Shown here piece after piece: positions 1-7,414 of a stretch of 64,000 nt of DNA. Origin of the DNA: Parasalinivibrio latis. Lineage in GTDB: Bacteria > Pseudomonadota > Gammaproteobacteria > Enterobacterales > Vibrionaceae. Each line of letters begins with the position of its first letter. Position 1 is the first letter of the stretch. Below the pieces are notes generated by a model. That model was not told the origin of the DNA. It ran no database searches and saw only the letters and a list, made by a program, of their open reading frames with translations. A program made the translations under genes and the position numbers. The DNA is taken from assembly GCF_036825535.1 (NCBI RefSeq), contig NZ_CP098812.1, positions 1,054,001 through 1,118,000 on the forward strand, written 5' to 3'.

Positions 1-1
1 T

Positions 2-1048
2 TCGGTGCTGGCGTTGCTGGTGGCAGTTGCAGGAAGCCTGGTGTTAAGCCGTTTACTTCTTGCCCCGTTGAAAGAGATGGGAGCTGCATTGAATGATATC
101 GCATCCGGGGATGGGGATTTGACCCACCGTCTGGACGTGACCACGTCGGATGAAATTGGCCAACTTGGTGAGTCATTTAACCTGTTTGTTGCGAAAATCC
201 ATGCCAGCATTAAAGACGTTGTAGCGGCATCTGAGGAAGTTCGCCAACAGTCAGAGCAAATGTACGCGGCACTGAATAACTGTGTACGCGATTCAAAGAG
301 CCAGCAGCGAGAGAGTGACCAGGTAGCTGCTGCCATCCAGGAAATGAGCGCCAGCAGTGAGCAAATCAGCCAGAATGCAGACGATGCAGCCGGTGCGACC
401 CAGAAAGCCAATGATGAAATTGGGCAGGCTCAGGAAAGTGTTGTTGGTGCGGTTTCTTCAATGGATACCCTGCTGGCAACTATTGGCCAGTCCCAGGAAA
501 TGATTGGTGCGCTTAACAGTGATGTAGAGAGCATTGCCTCTATTATTGATGTTATCCGAGGTATTGCTGAGCAAACCAACCTGCTGGCACTGAATGCCGC
601 CATTGAGGCTGCCCGTGCCGGGGAGCAGGGTAGGGGCTTTGCAGTCGTCGCAGATGAGGTGCGTAACCTTGCCAACAAGACCCAGCAGAGCACCACAGAA
701 ATACAGGACATGATTGGCCGCTTGCAGGAAGGTACCCGCCGTGTGGTTTCTGCCATGGATGAAAGTGCCGAAGCCAGTTCGGAAACCGTTCAGCAGGTGC
801 AGCAGACGTCTGATTACCTGAGTGAAGTCACCGGCCTTATCGAACGTATTAACGAAATGAACAGCCAGGTGGCAACAGCCTCTTCCCAGCAGAACCTTGT
901 TTCTGAAGATATCAACCGCAACATCCACAGTGTTGCAGAGAACAGCCTGCGGGTTCTTGAAAACCTTGAAGATATGGCGCGGGCCTGTAGCAACCTGTCT
1001 GATCGCAGCCTCCAGTTGGACAAGGTTGTCGGCAGTTTCAAAGTGTAA
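2..1048 (+). CDS. Methyl-accepting chemotaxis protein, 5' end cut by the window edge
   Basis: This is the C-terminal 348 residues or so of a transmembrane chemoreceptor; the sensor domain lies outside the window. The visible part begins in the last membrane segment (VAGSLVLSRLLL), followed by a HAMP domain (about residues 18-75) and a long coiled-coil signalling domain. The hairpin tip that binds CheA and CheW is intact: IAEQTNLLALNAAIEAARAG, then QGRGFAVVADEVRNLA. Such proteins relay ligand binding to the flagellar kinase CheA. There is no C-terminal CheR/CheB-tethering pentapeptide; the protein ends in VVGSFKV. The frame is open through the first base, so the true start lies upstream. The ligand cannot be inferred. 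Confidence 0.95.
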   Translation, partial: SVLALLVAVAGSLVLSRLLLAPLKEMGAALNDIASGDGDLTHRLDVTTSDEIGQLGESFNLFVAKIHASIKDVVAASEEVRQQSEQMYAALNNCVRDSKSQQRESDQVAAAIQEMSASSEQISQNADDAAGATQKANDEIGQAQESVVGAVSSMDTLLATIGQSQEMIGALNSDVESIASIIDVIRGIAEQTNLLALNAAIEAARAGEQGRGFAVVADEVRNLANKTQQSTTEIQDMIGRLQEGTRRVVSAMDESAEASSETVQQVQQTSDYLSEVTGLIERINEMNSQVATASSQQNLVSEDINRNIHSVAENSLRVLENLEDMARACSNLSDRSLQLDKVVGSFKV

Positions 1049-1075
1049 CCTGACGCCGGTGACGGTACTGACAAT

Positions 1076-1096
1076 GGCCCTGAAGGGGCCGTTTTT
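1076..1096 (+). terminator. Rho-independent terminator after the chemoreceptor gene
   Basis: A 5-bp GGCCC/GGGCC stem with a 5-nt loop is followed by GTTTTT, 28 bp after the chemoreceptor stop codon. Confidence 0.6.
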
Positions 1097-1110
1097 GCCT
1101 GGGCCTGTGA

Positions 1111-1138
1111 AAAAATTGCCGCATCCGGGATGCGGCAA
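1111..1138 (-). terminator. Terminator for the leftward small gene
   Basis: A perfect 10-bp inverted repeat (TTGCCGCATC / GATGCGGCAA, 3-nt loop) is followed on the minus strand by TTTTT. It would end the leftward transcript of the small exported peptide gene at 1277-1432, after about 140 bp of 3' sequence in which nothing else is recognised. Confidence 0.7.
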
Positions 1139-1276
1139 ACAGGTTTGTAAAGCGGAAGGAAAATTTACTTAAAGCTCAAATTTGCAATTAGTGCAGACCT
1201 ACAACGCTGCACGGGTCAACATCATTACGGCAGAGTCATACCTGTTGGAAAGAACCACTAATCCAACGTCCAGGTA

Positions 1277-1432
1277 TCAGTAAAAACTTCCATCGTCTTT
1301 TTTCATCTGGCATTCAGGTGCTTCAGACCCTTCGGGACACTCCTTCTTCTCGTCACCTCCGGTAGTTGTAGCGAAAGCCATTCCGGAAAACATCACAAAT
1401 AAAGCCAACATCATTGTTTTGAGCATTGTCAT
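1277..1432 (-). CDS. Small exported acidic peptide, unknown function
   Basis: A 51-residue reading frame starting MTMLKTMMLALF. The first 22 residues form a clear signal peptide ending near MAFA, so the mature peptide has about 30 residues, is rich in Asp, Glu and Lys, and has two cysteines nine residues apart (KKECPEGSEAPECQM) that could form a disulphide. The start is preferred because AGGAG sits 7 bases upstream; a longer frame reaching 1489 has no such site. It stands alone between two terminators, reading leftward. I do not recognise the family; the signal peptide, ribosome site and terminator argue that it is real. Confidence 0.6.
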   Translation of the reverse strand: MTMLKTMMLALFVMFSGMAFATTTGGDEKKECPEGSEAPECQMKKDDGSFY

Positions 1433-1559
1433 TGCGAATCTCCTTCTCCTTATCGAGGGGAATAGTGAGTCTGAGTTACGCTGCAGCATGCATAGGGTTG
1501 CTAAAATTAGGTGCGAAATTGTTAGCTGAACGTAATATTCGTGTTAGAGGTGTGCAGAT

Positions 1560-1591
1560 AAAAAAGCCGGGTCACAGTACCCGGCAAAAAA
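1560..1591 (-). terminator. Terminator of the ABC importer operon
   Basis: A 7-bp stem GCCGGGT/ACCCGGC with a 6-nt loop is flanked by A runs on the left and right; on the minus strand it is followed by six T. It lies about 30 bp after the stop codon of the ATPase gene. Confidence 0.8.
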
Positions 1592-1620
1592 TGACCAGCA
1601 ATTGGTCGTTGGCAAAACGG

Positions 1621-2688
1621 TTAGCGAGCTATTTCGACCACTTCCTCCCGGGTAATGGAGAGAGATACTGAATCCCCTGGTTTGAGGTGCGAAGTTCCGC
1701 GTCGGTGGGCATCATCGGCAAGTAGCAGGGTATTTCCGACATCAACGCCATAGCGGACGATATGGCCAAGGAACTCTCTGTGCCGGATTTTTCCTTCCAG
1801 CCGGATGGCTGAACCTGCTGAGTTTTGATTAACCAGGATACTCTGGGGCCTGAACAGCAGGGTCATTGGCCCATGGTGATTGGTGTGGTAATCAAAGGTA
1901 ATTCCATTGTCACTGATAAACATGGAGCCTTGTTCAACAGTTGATACCGTGCCGGACAACAGGTTTGCGGAACCGAGGAAGTCTGCCACGAACCGGTTGG
2001 ACGGGGTGTCGTAAAGCGCCATGGGTGTGCCTACCTGTTGGATTACGCCGTCGTTGAGTACGGCAATGCGGTCAGAGATCGTATTGGCTTCTTCCTGGTC
2101 GTGGGTGACGAAGATCGTGGTCAGGCCAAGCTGGCGCTGCAGATCCAGCAGATCCCGGCGCATCTGTTCGCGCAGGTTTGCATCCAGGTTAGAGAGGGGT
2201 TCATCAAGCAGTAACACCCGTGGCTCGACGACAACGGTACGTGCAATGGCTATACGCTGCTGCTGCCCACCGGACAGTTGAGACGGCCGGCGGTTGGCGT
2301 AGTCCTGTAAGCCAACCAGTTCCAGCGCTTCCATAACCCGGCGCTTAATTTCCGGTTTACTGACTCTGCGCTCAACCAATCCGTAGGCGACGTTGTCAAA
2401 TACCGTCATATGAGGCCACAGGGCATAACTTTGGAACACCATGCCGACATTTCGTTTCCATGGGGGAAGGTGTGCGATGTCTTCCCCCCCAACAAGTATT
2501 TCCCCCTCCGGTGTCGGCCCGAATCCAGCAATGGCACGAAGCAGGGTGGACTTTCCGGAGCCGGATGGCCCAAGGAAAGCAAAGAACTCCCCAGGCTGGA
2601 TATCCAGGTTTACGCCTTTCAGTACTTCTGTTTCGCCGAACGAGAGCGACAGGTTGTTGATTTGAATTCCAGCTTTCTGTTGTTTCAT
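1621..2688 (-). CDS. ABC importer ATP-binding protein (FbpC/PotA-like)
   Basis: The 355-residue ATPase powers the importer encoded by the two genes upstream. It has Walker A GPSGSGKST (about 41-49), signature LSGGQQQRIAIAR, Walker B VLLLDEPLSNLD, the switch VTHDQEEA, and a C-terminal extension of about 110 residues that looks like a TOBE substrate-regulation domain, as in iron, 2-aminoethylphosphonate and polyamine importers. AAGGAG lies 7 bases before the ATG. It is the last gene of the operon binding protein-permease-ATPase, 20 bp after the permease, and a terminator follows. Family placement is firm; the substrate is not shown by this protein. Confidence 0.93.
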   Translation of the reverse strand: MKQQKAGIQINNLSLSFGETEVLKGVNLDIQPGEFFAFLGPSGSGKSTLLRAIAGFGPTPEGEILVGGEDIAHLPPWKRNVGMVFQSYALWPHMTVFDNVAYGLVERRVSKPEIKRRVMEALELVGLQDYANRRPSQLSGGQQQRIAIARTVVVEPRVLLLDEPLSNLDANLREQMRRDLLDLQRQLGLTTIFVTHDQEEANTISDRIAVLNDGVIQQVGTPMALYDTPSNRFVADFLGSANLLSGTVSTVEQGSMFISDNGITFDYHTNHHGPMTLLFRPQSILVNQNSAGSAIRLEGKIRHREFLGHIVRYGVDVGNTLLLADDAHRRGTSHLKPGDSVSLSITREEVVEIAR

Positions 2689-2708
2689 GACTGACTCCTT
2701 GTAATGCC

Positions 2709-4457
2709 TTATCGCTCAGCCGCCTGTTCACGACGGGTTCGGTCAACGATGTAATGGGACAGGTAGGTGGCAAGGCCGACAATCAGCACTGCAATAATGC
2801 CGAGGGCTGCGCCAGGGCCGCGTCCGGCGGCGCTTTGCATAAAGAGGTAGAGGCCGTAGGCAAGAGGGGCATCCTGCTCGTTGGAAACCAACATGATGGT
2901 GGCAGAAAGCTCAACTGCTGCTGTGGCGAAACTGGTAACGAAACCGGCCAGCAGGCCTGCTGCCATCAGGGGGATGACAATTCGGCGGATGGTACTTGCT
3001 TTGCCTGCCCCGAGGTTTTCAGACGCTTCTTCCAATGAAGGGCTGACCTGGGTCAGGGCTGCAACACAGGAGCGCAAGGCATAGGGCAGGCGACGCACTG
3101 ACAGGGCAATGACAATAATCCCCCACCAGGTTGCCATTGGGTCACCGGTAATCGGCATATCGATGTCATAGTAAGTACGGAGGTACCCAATACCGAGAAC
3201 CACGCCGGGTACCGCAAGTGCTGCCATGGCACCATAGTCCAGCCATTTGCGGCCCTTGATCCCCGTACGGAACACCAGGTAGGCAATGGCCGTTCCGAGA
3301 ATGACATCAATCAGGCCGGCAAGGCCCGCATAAATGAGCGTATTTTTGATAAAGCCGGAAGCCTGCTCAATCGCTGTAGCATAGTGAGCGACTGTGTAGC
3401 CGTCAGGCAGTGGGCTGAAGCTCCAGATAGTGCCGAATGAGAGCAACAACAGTGCGATATGCGGCGCCAGAACCAGTGCCAGCAGCAGGAAAATCACACC
3501 GTAACAGAGAGCCAGTTCCCCGGCTTTGAGTTTCCGCTTGGACAGACCCCCGCCACCTTTTTGGGTGGTGGAGTAGTCTTTGCCCTTTAATGCCTGGAAT
3601 GACGCCCATAGGGCGAAAATTGAAAAACCGACAAGAATGACGGAAATCACGTATCCCATAGGGTCAGAGATGCCGACAGAAGAGATCCGCAGGTATGCCT
3701 GGGGAGCCAGCATATTGTTGACGTTCAGCAGCAGCGGTGTACCAAGGTCATCAAACACCTTCACAAATACCAGCGATGCCCCGGCAACATAACCCGGCAT
3801 CGCAAGAGGGAAGACTACCCGGCGGAACAGGGTAAAGCCAGATGAGCCAAGGGACTGGGCCGCTTCTTCCATTGCCCGGTCAATATTCTGCAGGCTGGCT
3901 GAAAGGTTGATTAGGATAAAAGGGAAGTAGTGCACGCTCTGTACAAAGATAACGCCGTTCAGCCCTTCCATAAATGGCAGGGTGAAACCGAAATGTTCAT
4001 CCAGGAGCAGGTTTACGGTTCCGTTGTCCCCGAACAGCAGCGTCATGGCGACAGCCCCGATAAATGGGGGCATGATGAGGGGAATAATCCCCAGCGTCTG
4101 GATAATTACTGCACCGCGAAATTCAAACCGGGTGGTGAAATAGGCCAGCGGCAAGGCAAAAATGGATGCCAGTACCACTGACATCGCTGAGACGTAAAAT
4201 GAGTTGTAAAACGATTCCCGGAACAATGAACTGCTGAAAAAATCAATAAAGTTCACCAGGCTCAGGGAACCACTGTGTGGGTCCTGGAATGCAACATAGA
4301 TGACCTTTAGAACTGGGATAATCAAAAAGGCCAGCAAGAACATCGCGATGGTCAGGGCGATGCTGTAAAGCCCAATATTATTTTTCACCCGGCTAAATAC
4401 TGACGGACGGGAAGCCGCCGGTTTTCCGGATTCCTGAATGTTTGAAGCGCTTGTCAT
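2709..4457 (-). CDS. ABC importer permease with two fused membrane domains
   Basis: This 582-residue protein forms the membrane channel of the importer. It carries two consecutive BPD_transp_1 domains, each with about six helices, so one chain replaces two permease subunits, as in FbpB-type systems. The EAA-type loops that contact the ATPase are visible, for example EEAAQSLGSSGFTLFRRVVFP in the first half and EEASENLGAGKASTIRRIVIP in the second. I chose the start at MTSASNIQESG because AGGAAGG stands just before it; the frame is open 18 codons further without a good site. It lies between the binding protein (68 bp upstream) and the ATPase. Confidence 0.92.
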   Translation of the reverse strand: MTSASNIQESGKPAASRPSVFSRVKNNIGLYSIALTIAMFLLAFLIIPVLKVIYVAFQDPHSGSLSLVNFIDFFSSSLFRESFYNSFYVSAMSVVLASIFALPLAYFTTRFEFRGAVIIQTLGIIPLIMPPFIGAVAMTLLFGDNGTVNLLLDEHFGFTLPFMEGLNGVIFVQSVHYFPFILINLSASLQNIDRAMEEAAQSLGSSGFTLFRRVVFPLAMPGYVAGASLVFVKVFDDLGTPLLLNVNNMLAPQAYLRISSVGISDPMGYVISVILVGFSIFALWASFQALKGKDYSTTQKGGGGLSKRKLKAGELALCYGVIFLLLALVLAPHIALLLLSFGTIWSFSPLPDGYTVAHYATAIEQASGFIKNTLIYAGLAGLIDVILGTAIAYLVFRTGIKGRKWLDYGAMAALAVPGVVLGIGYLRTYYDIDMPITGDPMATWWGIIVIALSVRRLPYALRSCVAALTQVSPSLEEASENLGAGKASTIRRIVIPLMAAGLLAGFVTSFATAAVELSATIMLVSNEQDAPLAYGLYLFMQSAAGRGPGAALGIIAVLIVGLATYLSHYIVDRTRREQAAER

Positions 4458-4525
4458 GGGTCCTTCCTCAGGAAAAACAAAAACAGGAAGCAGCGGCGGC
4501 AAAATTGCCACCGCTAAGGGCCGGG

Positions 4526-5869
4526 TTAGTTTCGTGCTGACGCGGCTTCAGCCAGTTTTTGGGCTCTCTGGTAGTTTTCGCTGACCATGTTGTCCCATTC
4601 CTGCTCTATTTCTGCCTGCCTTCCAACAATCTTGTCCGTGGATTTCTTGCGTTTTTTGGTGAAGATTGAAGCAAAGTCCGGATTCTGTGCCTGCTCAGCA
4701 GTAATCGGTAAAGTGGCGACAAGGGTTCTGGCCTGATCTACCATCTTTTGCGCTTCTGGGTCTGGGTTGCCGGACAGCTTGGACTCGGCTTCCTGAATGG
4801 CTTCCATGGCATTACGAAGCTCATCAAGACGGTAGGTAATCATTACGTCAAACAGTGAATTGACCACGTTGTAACGGGACTTGGAAAGGTCCAGATCGAA
4901 TTTGACCTTGCCCATTCCTTCACCATTGAAGGGGTTCGGGAAGCCCGCCGGGGCTTTGGCGTAGACTGCCGGGTTGACCGGAAGACGCTGAATTTTCTTG
5001 TCCAACAGAAGCTCCTGGCCCTGTTCTGACAGAAGGTAACGCATGAATGCTTCGGCCGATTCAGGGTGGGGGGCGTTTTTCACCTTGGCGACGTTTGCTG
5101 GAACCATGGCGGTTACAGTCGGGTAGACAAAATCAACCGGGAAGCCGGATGCCTTGGAAGAGAGGCCAAAGAAGTCAATGACCACACCTACGCCAAAAGA
5201 GCCGGAGTTAACGCCATCGGGCACCCCGAAACTGCGTTCGGTGACGGTTTTTAAGTTGCCTGAGATATCCTTGAGCATGGTCCAGCCGTCCTGCCAGCCT
5301 TTACCCTGCAAAATGGCCTCAATGGTCAGGTGGGTTGTGCCTGAGCGTGAAGGAGCGGAAATACCGACGTGACCACGGTATACCGGGTTAGTGAGGTCAG
5401 CCCATTCTGTAGGCAGTGGCAGCTTTTTGGCCTTCATATAACGTTCATTCCACATCATGCCGTACCCGGACACCGCAAAACCTTTGTAGTAACCGTCGGG
5501 GTCATGGATGGGGAAGCTGCCGACTTTTTCAGGTAAACCGGAAAGGTCCAGCGTGACTTTGTCCAACAGATCGCTTTGCTTTAGGACCTCGAAAGCGTCC
5601 GGAGCAGATGCCCAGAAAATATCCGAGCGGTTATTGTCTGACGTCTCCTGCAGATATTTGATGCCTGCTGTGGTTTTCTTTGCCAGAACTTCTACCTTTA
5701 CGCCCGGATTGGCCTGCTCAAACCCTTTTTTAAACACGTCCGTCACATCGGTTGGAAATGATGTGACGATGACAAGCTTGTCTTCCACGGCTACTGCAAA
5801 TGCACTGGTTCCCATGGCTGCGGCGACCAGTGCCGACAGAGCAAATCCTTTAGCGACTTTGTTGCTCAT
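4526..5869 (-). CDS. Periplasmic solute-binding protein of the ABC importer
   Basis: A 447-residue extracellular solute-binding protein (SBP_bac_1/6 type) that captures the substrate for the permease. Residues 1-28 form a signal peptide (ALSALVAAAMGTSAFA). The core carries ISAPSRSGTTHLTIE and ERSFGVPDGVNSGSFGVGVVIDFF; both stretches have close counterparts in the PgtC-like protein at 9381-10709, so the two are paralogues and may bind similar ligands. A charged C-terminal tail of about 100 residues follows the usual fold. AAGGAG precedes the start. It is the first gene of its operon, directly behind a sigma54-type promoter. The PgtC resemblance suggests a phosphorylated three-carbon acid such as phosphoglycerate, but this is inference. 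Confidence 0.9.
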   Translation of the reverse strand: MSNKVAKGFALSALVAAAMGTSAFAVAVEDKLVIVTSFPTDVTDVFKKGFEQANPGVKVEVLAKKTTAGIKYLQETSDNNRSDIFWASAPDAFEVLKQSDLLDKVTLDLSGLPEKVGSFPIHDPDGYYKGFAVSGYGMMWNERYMKAKKLPLPTEWADLTNPVYRGHVGISAPSRSGTTHLTIEAILQGKGWQDGWTMLKDISGNLKTVTERSFGVPDGVNSGSFGVGVVIDFFGLSSKASGFPVDFVYPTVTAMVPANVAKVKNAPHPESAEAFMRYLLSEQGQELLLDKKIQRLPVNPAVYAKAPAGFPNPFNGEGMGKVKFDLDLSKSRYNVVNSLFDVMITYRLDELRNAMEAIQEAESKLSGNPDPEAQKMVDQARTLVATLPITAEQAQNPDFASIFTKKRKKSTDKIVGRQAEIEQEWDNMVSENYQRAQKLAEAASARN

Positions 5870-5920
5870 CTTTTTTCTCCTTGTGTAGGGTGGGGCATGA
5901 CTGACTTACCCGGAGATATC

Positions 5921-5936
5921 GCAACTGTTATGCCAA
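5921..5936 (-). promoter_or_regulatory. Sigma54 promoter of the ABC importer operon
   Basis: On the minus strand the sequence TTGGCATAACAGTTGC matches the -24/-12 consensus TGGCAC-N5-TTGC, with GG and GC separated by exactly 10 bases. Transcription would start near 5909, giving a leader of about 40 nt before the binding protein gene. The adjacent regulator gene encodes a sigma54 activator with an intact GAFTGA loop. Confidence 0.8.
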
Positions 5937-6014
5937 TGTTAATTTGCTTGCGTGCTTGAGTTTAATCTCATGAATTAAAGGGGATTTTTGTTGAGGTGGG
6001 ATTTGTGGGGGTCG

Positions 6015-6061
6015 GTCAGGTTTGACACAACAGGCAGGAAACTGCGGGTCAAACCTGACCC
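6015..6061. promoter_or_regulatory. Paired palindromic upstream activator sites
   Basis: Two copies of a GTCA-N4-TGAC dyad lie at 6015-6026 and 6048-6059; the second extends to a perfect GGGTCA-N4-TGACCC (6046-6061). The two 12-bp cores are reverse complements of each other. Their centres are 33 bp apart, about three helical turns, and lie about 111 and 144 bp upstream of the predicted sigma54 start site, a normal distance for an enhancer-binding protein. The pair also lies just after the stop codon of the regulator gene, but no T run follows it on the minus strand, so a terminator role is less likely. Confidence 0.7.
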
Positions 6062-6076
6062 GCATTTCGCGCATGA

Positions 6077-7414
6077 TCACAGATAGTCTTCTTTACGAAG
6101 ATTGAATTTTTTCATACGCAGGTAGAGATTTTTCCTGGGGATGCCGAGGGCGTCCGCGGTATCGCTGACATGACCGTCATGTTGGCGGAGCATCTGGTCG
6201 AGAAGGTTTTTTTCAATCCGGGCCAGCTGGTCTGGCAGGCTGGTTGTGTCTGCCCCCGACGTATCCAGTTCAGTAAACGGGGAAATGTTAAGCACCAGCC
6301 GGTCGGCTTCATTCATCAACTCCCTGACATTGCCCGGCCACGGGTAGGCCATCAGGGCTGAAAGCGTATCGGCGGTGATGGTGGGGGTGGGACGTTGCAG
6401 GCGAGTAGCTGCAGCATCGACAAACTGGCTGAGAAGCTGGGGGATGTCTTCTGTTCGTTCCCTCAGCGGTGGTATATCTACATAGGCTACATTAAGGCGG
6501 TAATAGAGATCTTTGCGGAAATCCCCGCTTTCAGCCTGTGCCAGTAAATCCCCTTTTGCCGCGGAAACAACCCGAAGATCAACCTTTATGACTTCATTGC
6601 TGCCAACACGCTCAAACTCCTGTTCCTGCAATACCCGAAGCAGCCGGATTTGCAGGTGCATGGGCATACTTTCTATTTCATCCAGGAACAGTGTCCCGCC
6701 GGATGCATATTCAATTTTTCCGATCCGCTTTTTGCTGGCGCCGGTAAAGGCACCTGCCTCGTGTCCGAACAGCTCACTTTCAATCAGGTTTTCCGGGATA
6801 GCACCACAGTTTATCGCGACAAATGGGCCGGCTTTCTTGCGGGAGAAGTCATGCAGGCAACGTGCAACCATCTCTTTGCCGGAGCCGGTTTCCCCATTAA
6901 TCATTATGTTCACATCAGTGTCAGCGATATTGATCAGGGTTCGTTTCAACTGGAGCATACTTTCTGAGCGCCCGATTAGGCGGCTGTCGAGCACACCCCG
7001 TGAGTGGGATGTTTCACGCAGTTTCCGGTTTTCCAGTACCAGTTCACGGTGACGTACCGCCGTGTGGACCACAGCAACCAGATGAGCCGGGTCTGCGGGC
7101 TTTTCAACAAATTCGAACGCTCCGTTTTTCATCGCATCCAATGCAATGGCTATGTCCGCATGGCCTGAAATGATAACCACCGGGATGCCGGCGTCCCGGT
7201 GCAAGAGCCGTTTCATCATTTCGACGCCGGTTTCACCCTCCATGCGAATATCTGTGACCACAACGCCGGGGAAATCGTCGGTCAGGCTTTCCACCACGCC
7301 ATGTGCTGAGCTGAAACCGGTCACTTCAAAGCCTTCAATAGCAAACAGTTCTTCCAGGCTCTCGCGGAGCTCGGTGTCATCCTCGACGATTACGACCTGC
7401 TTTTTCTCAACCAT
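6077..7414 (-). CDS. pgtA: PgtA-like sigma54-dependent response regulator
   Basis: A 445-residue NtrC-family activator. An N-terminal receiver domain (1-125) has the acidic pocket EDD (11-13), the phosphorylation site D55 in VVVTDIRM, and K105. The central AAA+ domain has Walker A GETGSGKE (174-181), the sigma54-contacting loop GAFTGA (221-226), and Walker B GGTLFLDEIE. A Fis-type helix-turn-helix ends the protein (DTADALGIPRKNLYLRMKKF). It overlaps the kinase gene by 25 bp, so the two are probably translated together. In Salmonella, PgtA with PgtB and PgtC turns on the phosphoglycerate transporter PgtP; no pgtP is present here and the nearest sigma54 promoter serves the ABC importer. The symbol denotes family likeness. 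Confidence 0.9.
   Translation of the reverse strand: MVEKKQVVIVEDDTELRESLEELFAIEGFEVTGFSSAHGVVESLTDDFPGVVVTDIRMEGETGVEMMKRLLHRDAGIPVVIISGHADIAIALDAMKNGAFEFVEKPADPAHLVAVVHTAVRHRELVLENRKLRETSHSRGVLDSRLIGRSESMLQLKRTLINIADTDVNIMINGETGSGKEMVARCLHDFSRKKAGPFVAINCGAIPENLIESELFGHEAGAFTGASKKRIGKIEYASGGTLFLDEIESMPMHLQIRLLRVLQEQEFERVGSNEVIKVDLRVVSAAKGDLLAQAESGDFRKDLYYRLNVAYVDIPPLRERTEDIPQLLSQFVDAAATRLQRPTPTITADTLSALMAYPWPGNVRELMNEADRLVLNISPFTELDTSGADTTSLPDQLARIEKNLLDQMLRQHDGHVSDTADALGIPRKNLYLRMKKFNLRKEDYL

Noticed and set aside
6015..6061. Reading the paired palindromes as the terminator of the PgtA-like gene
   Set aside because: The arms can pair, but the loop is 21 nt and no T run follows on the minus strand; position and symmetry fit activator sites better.
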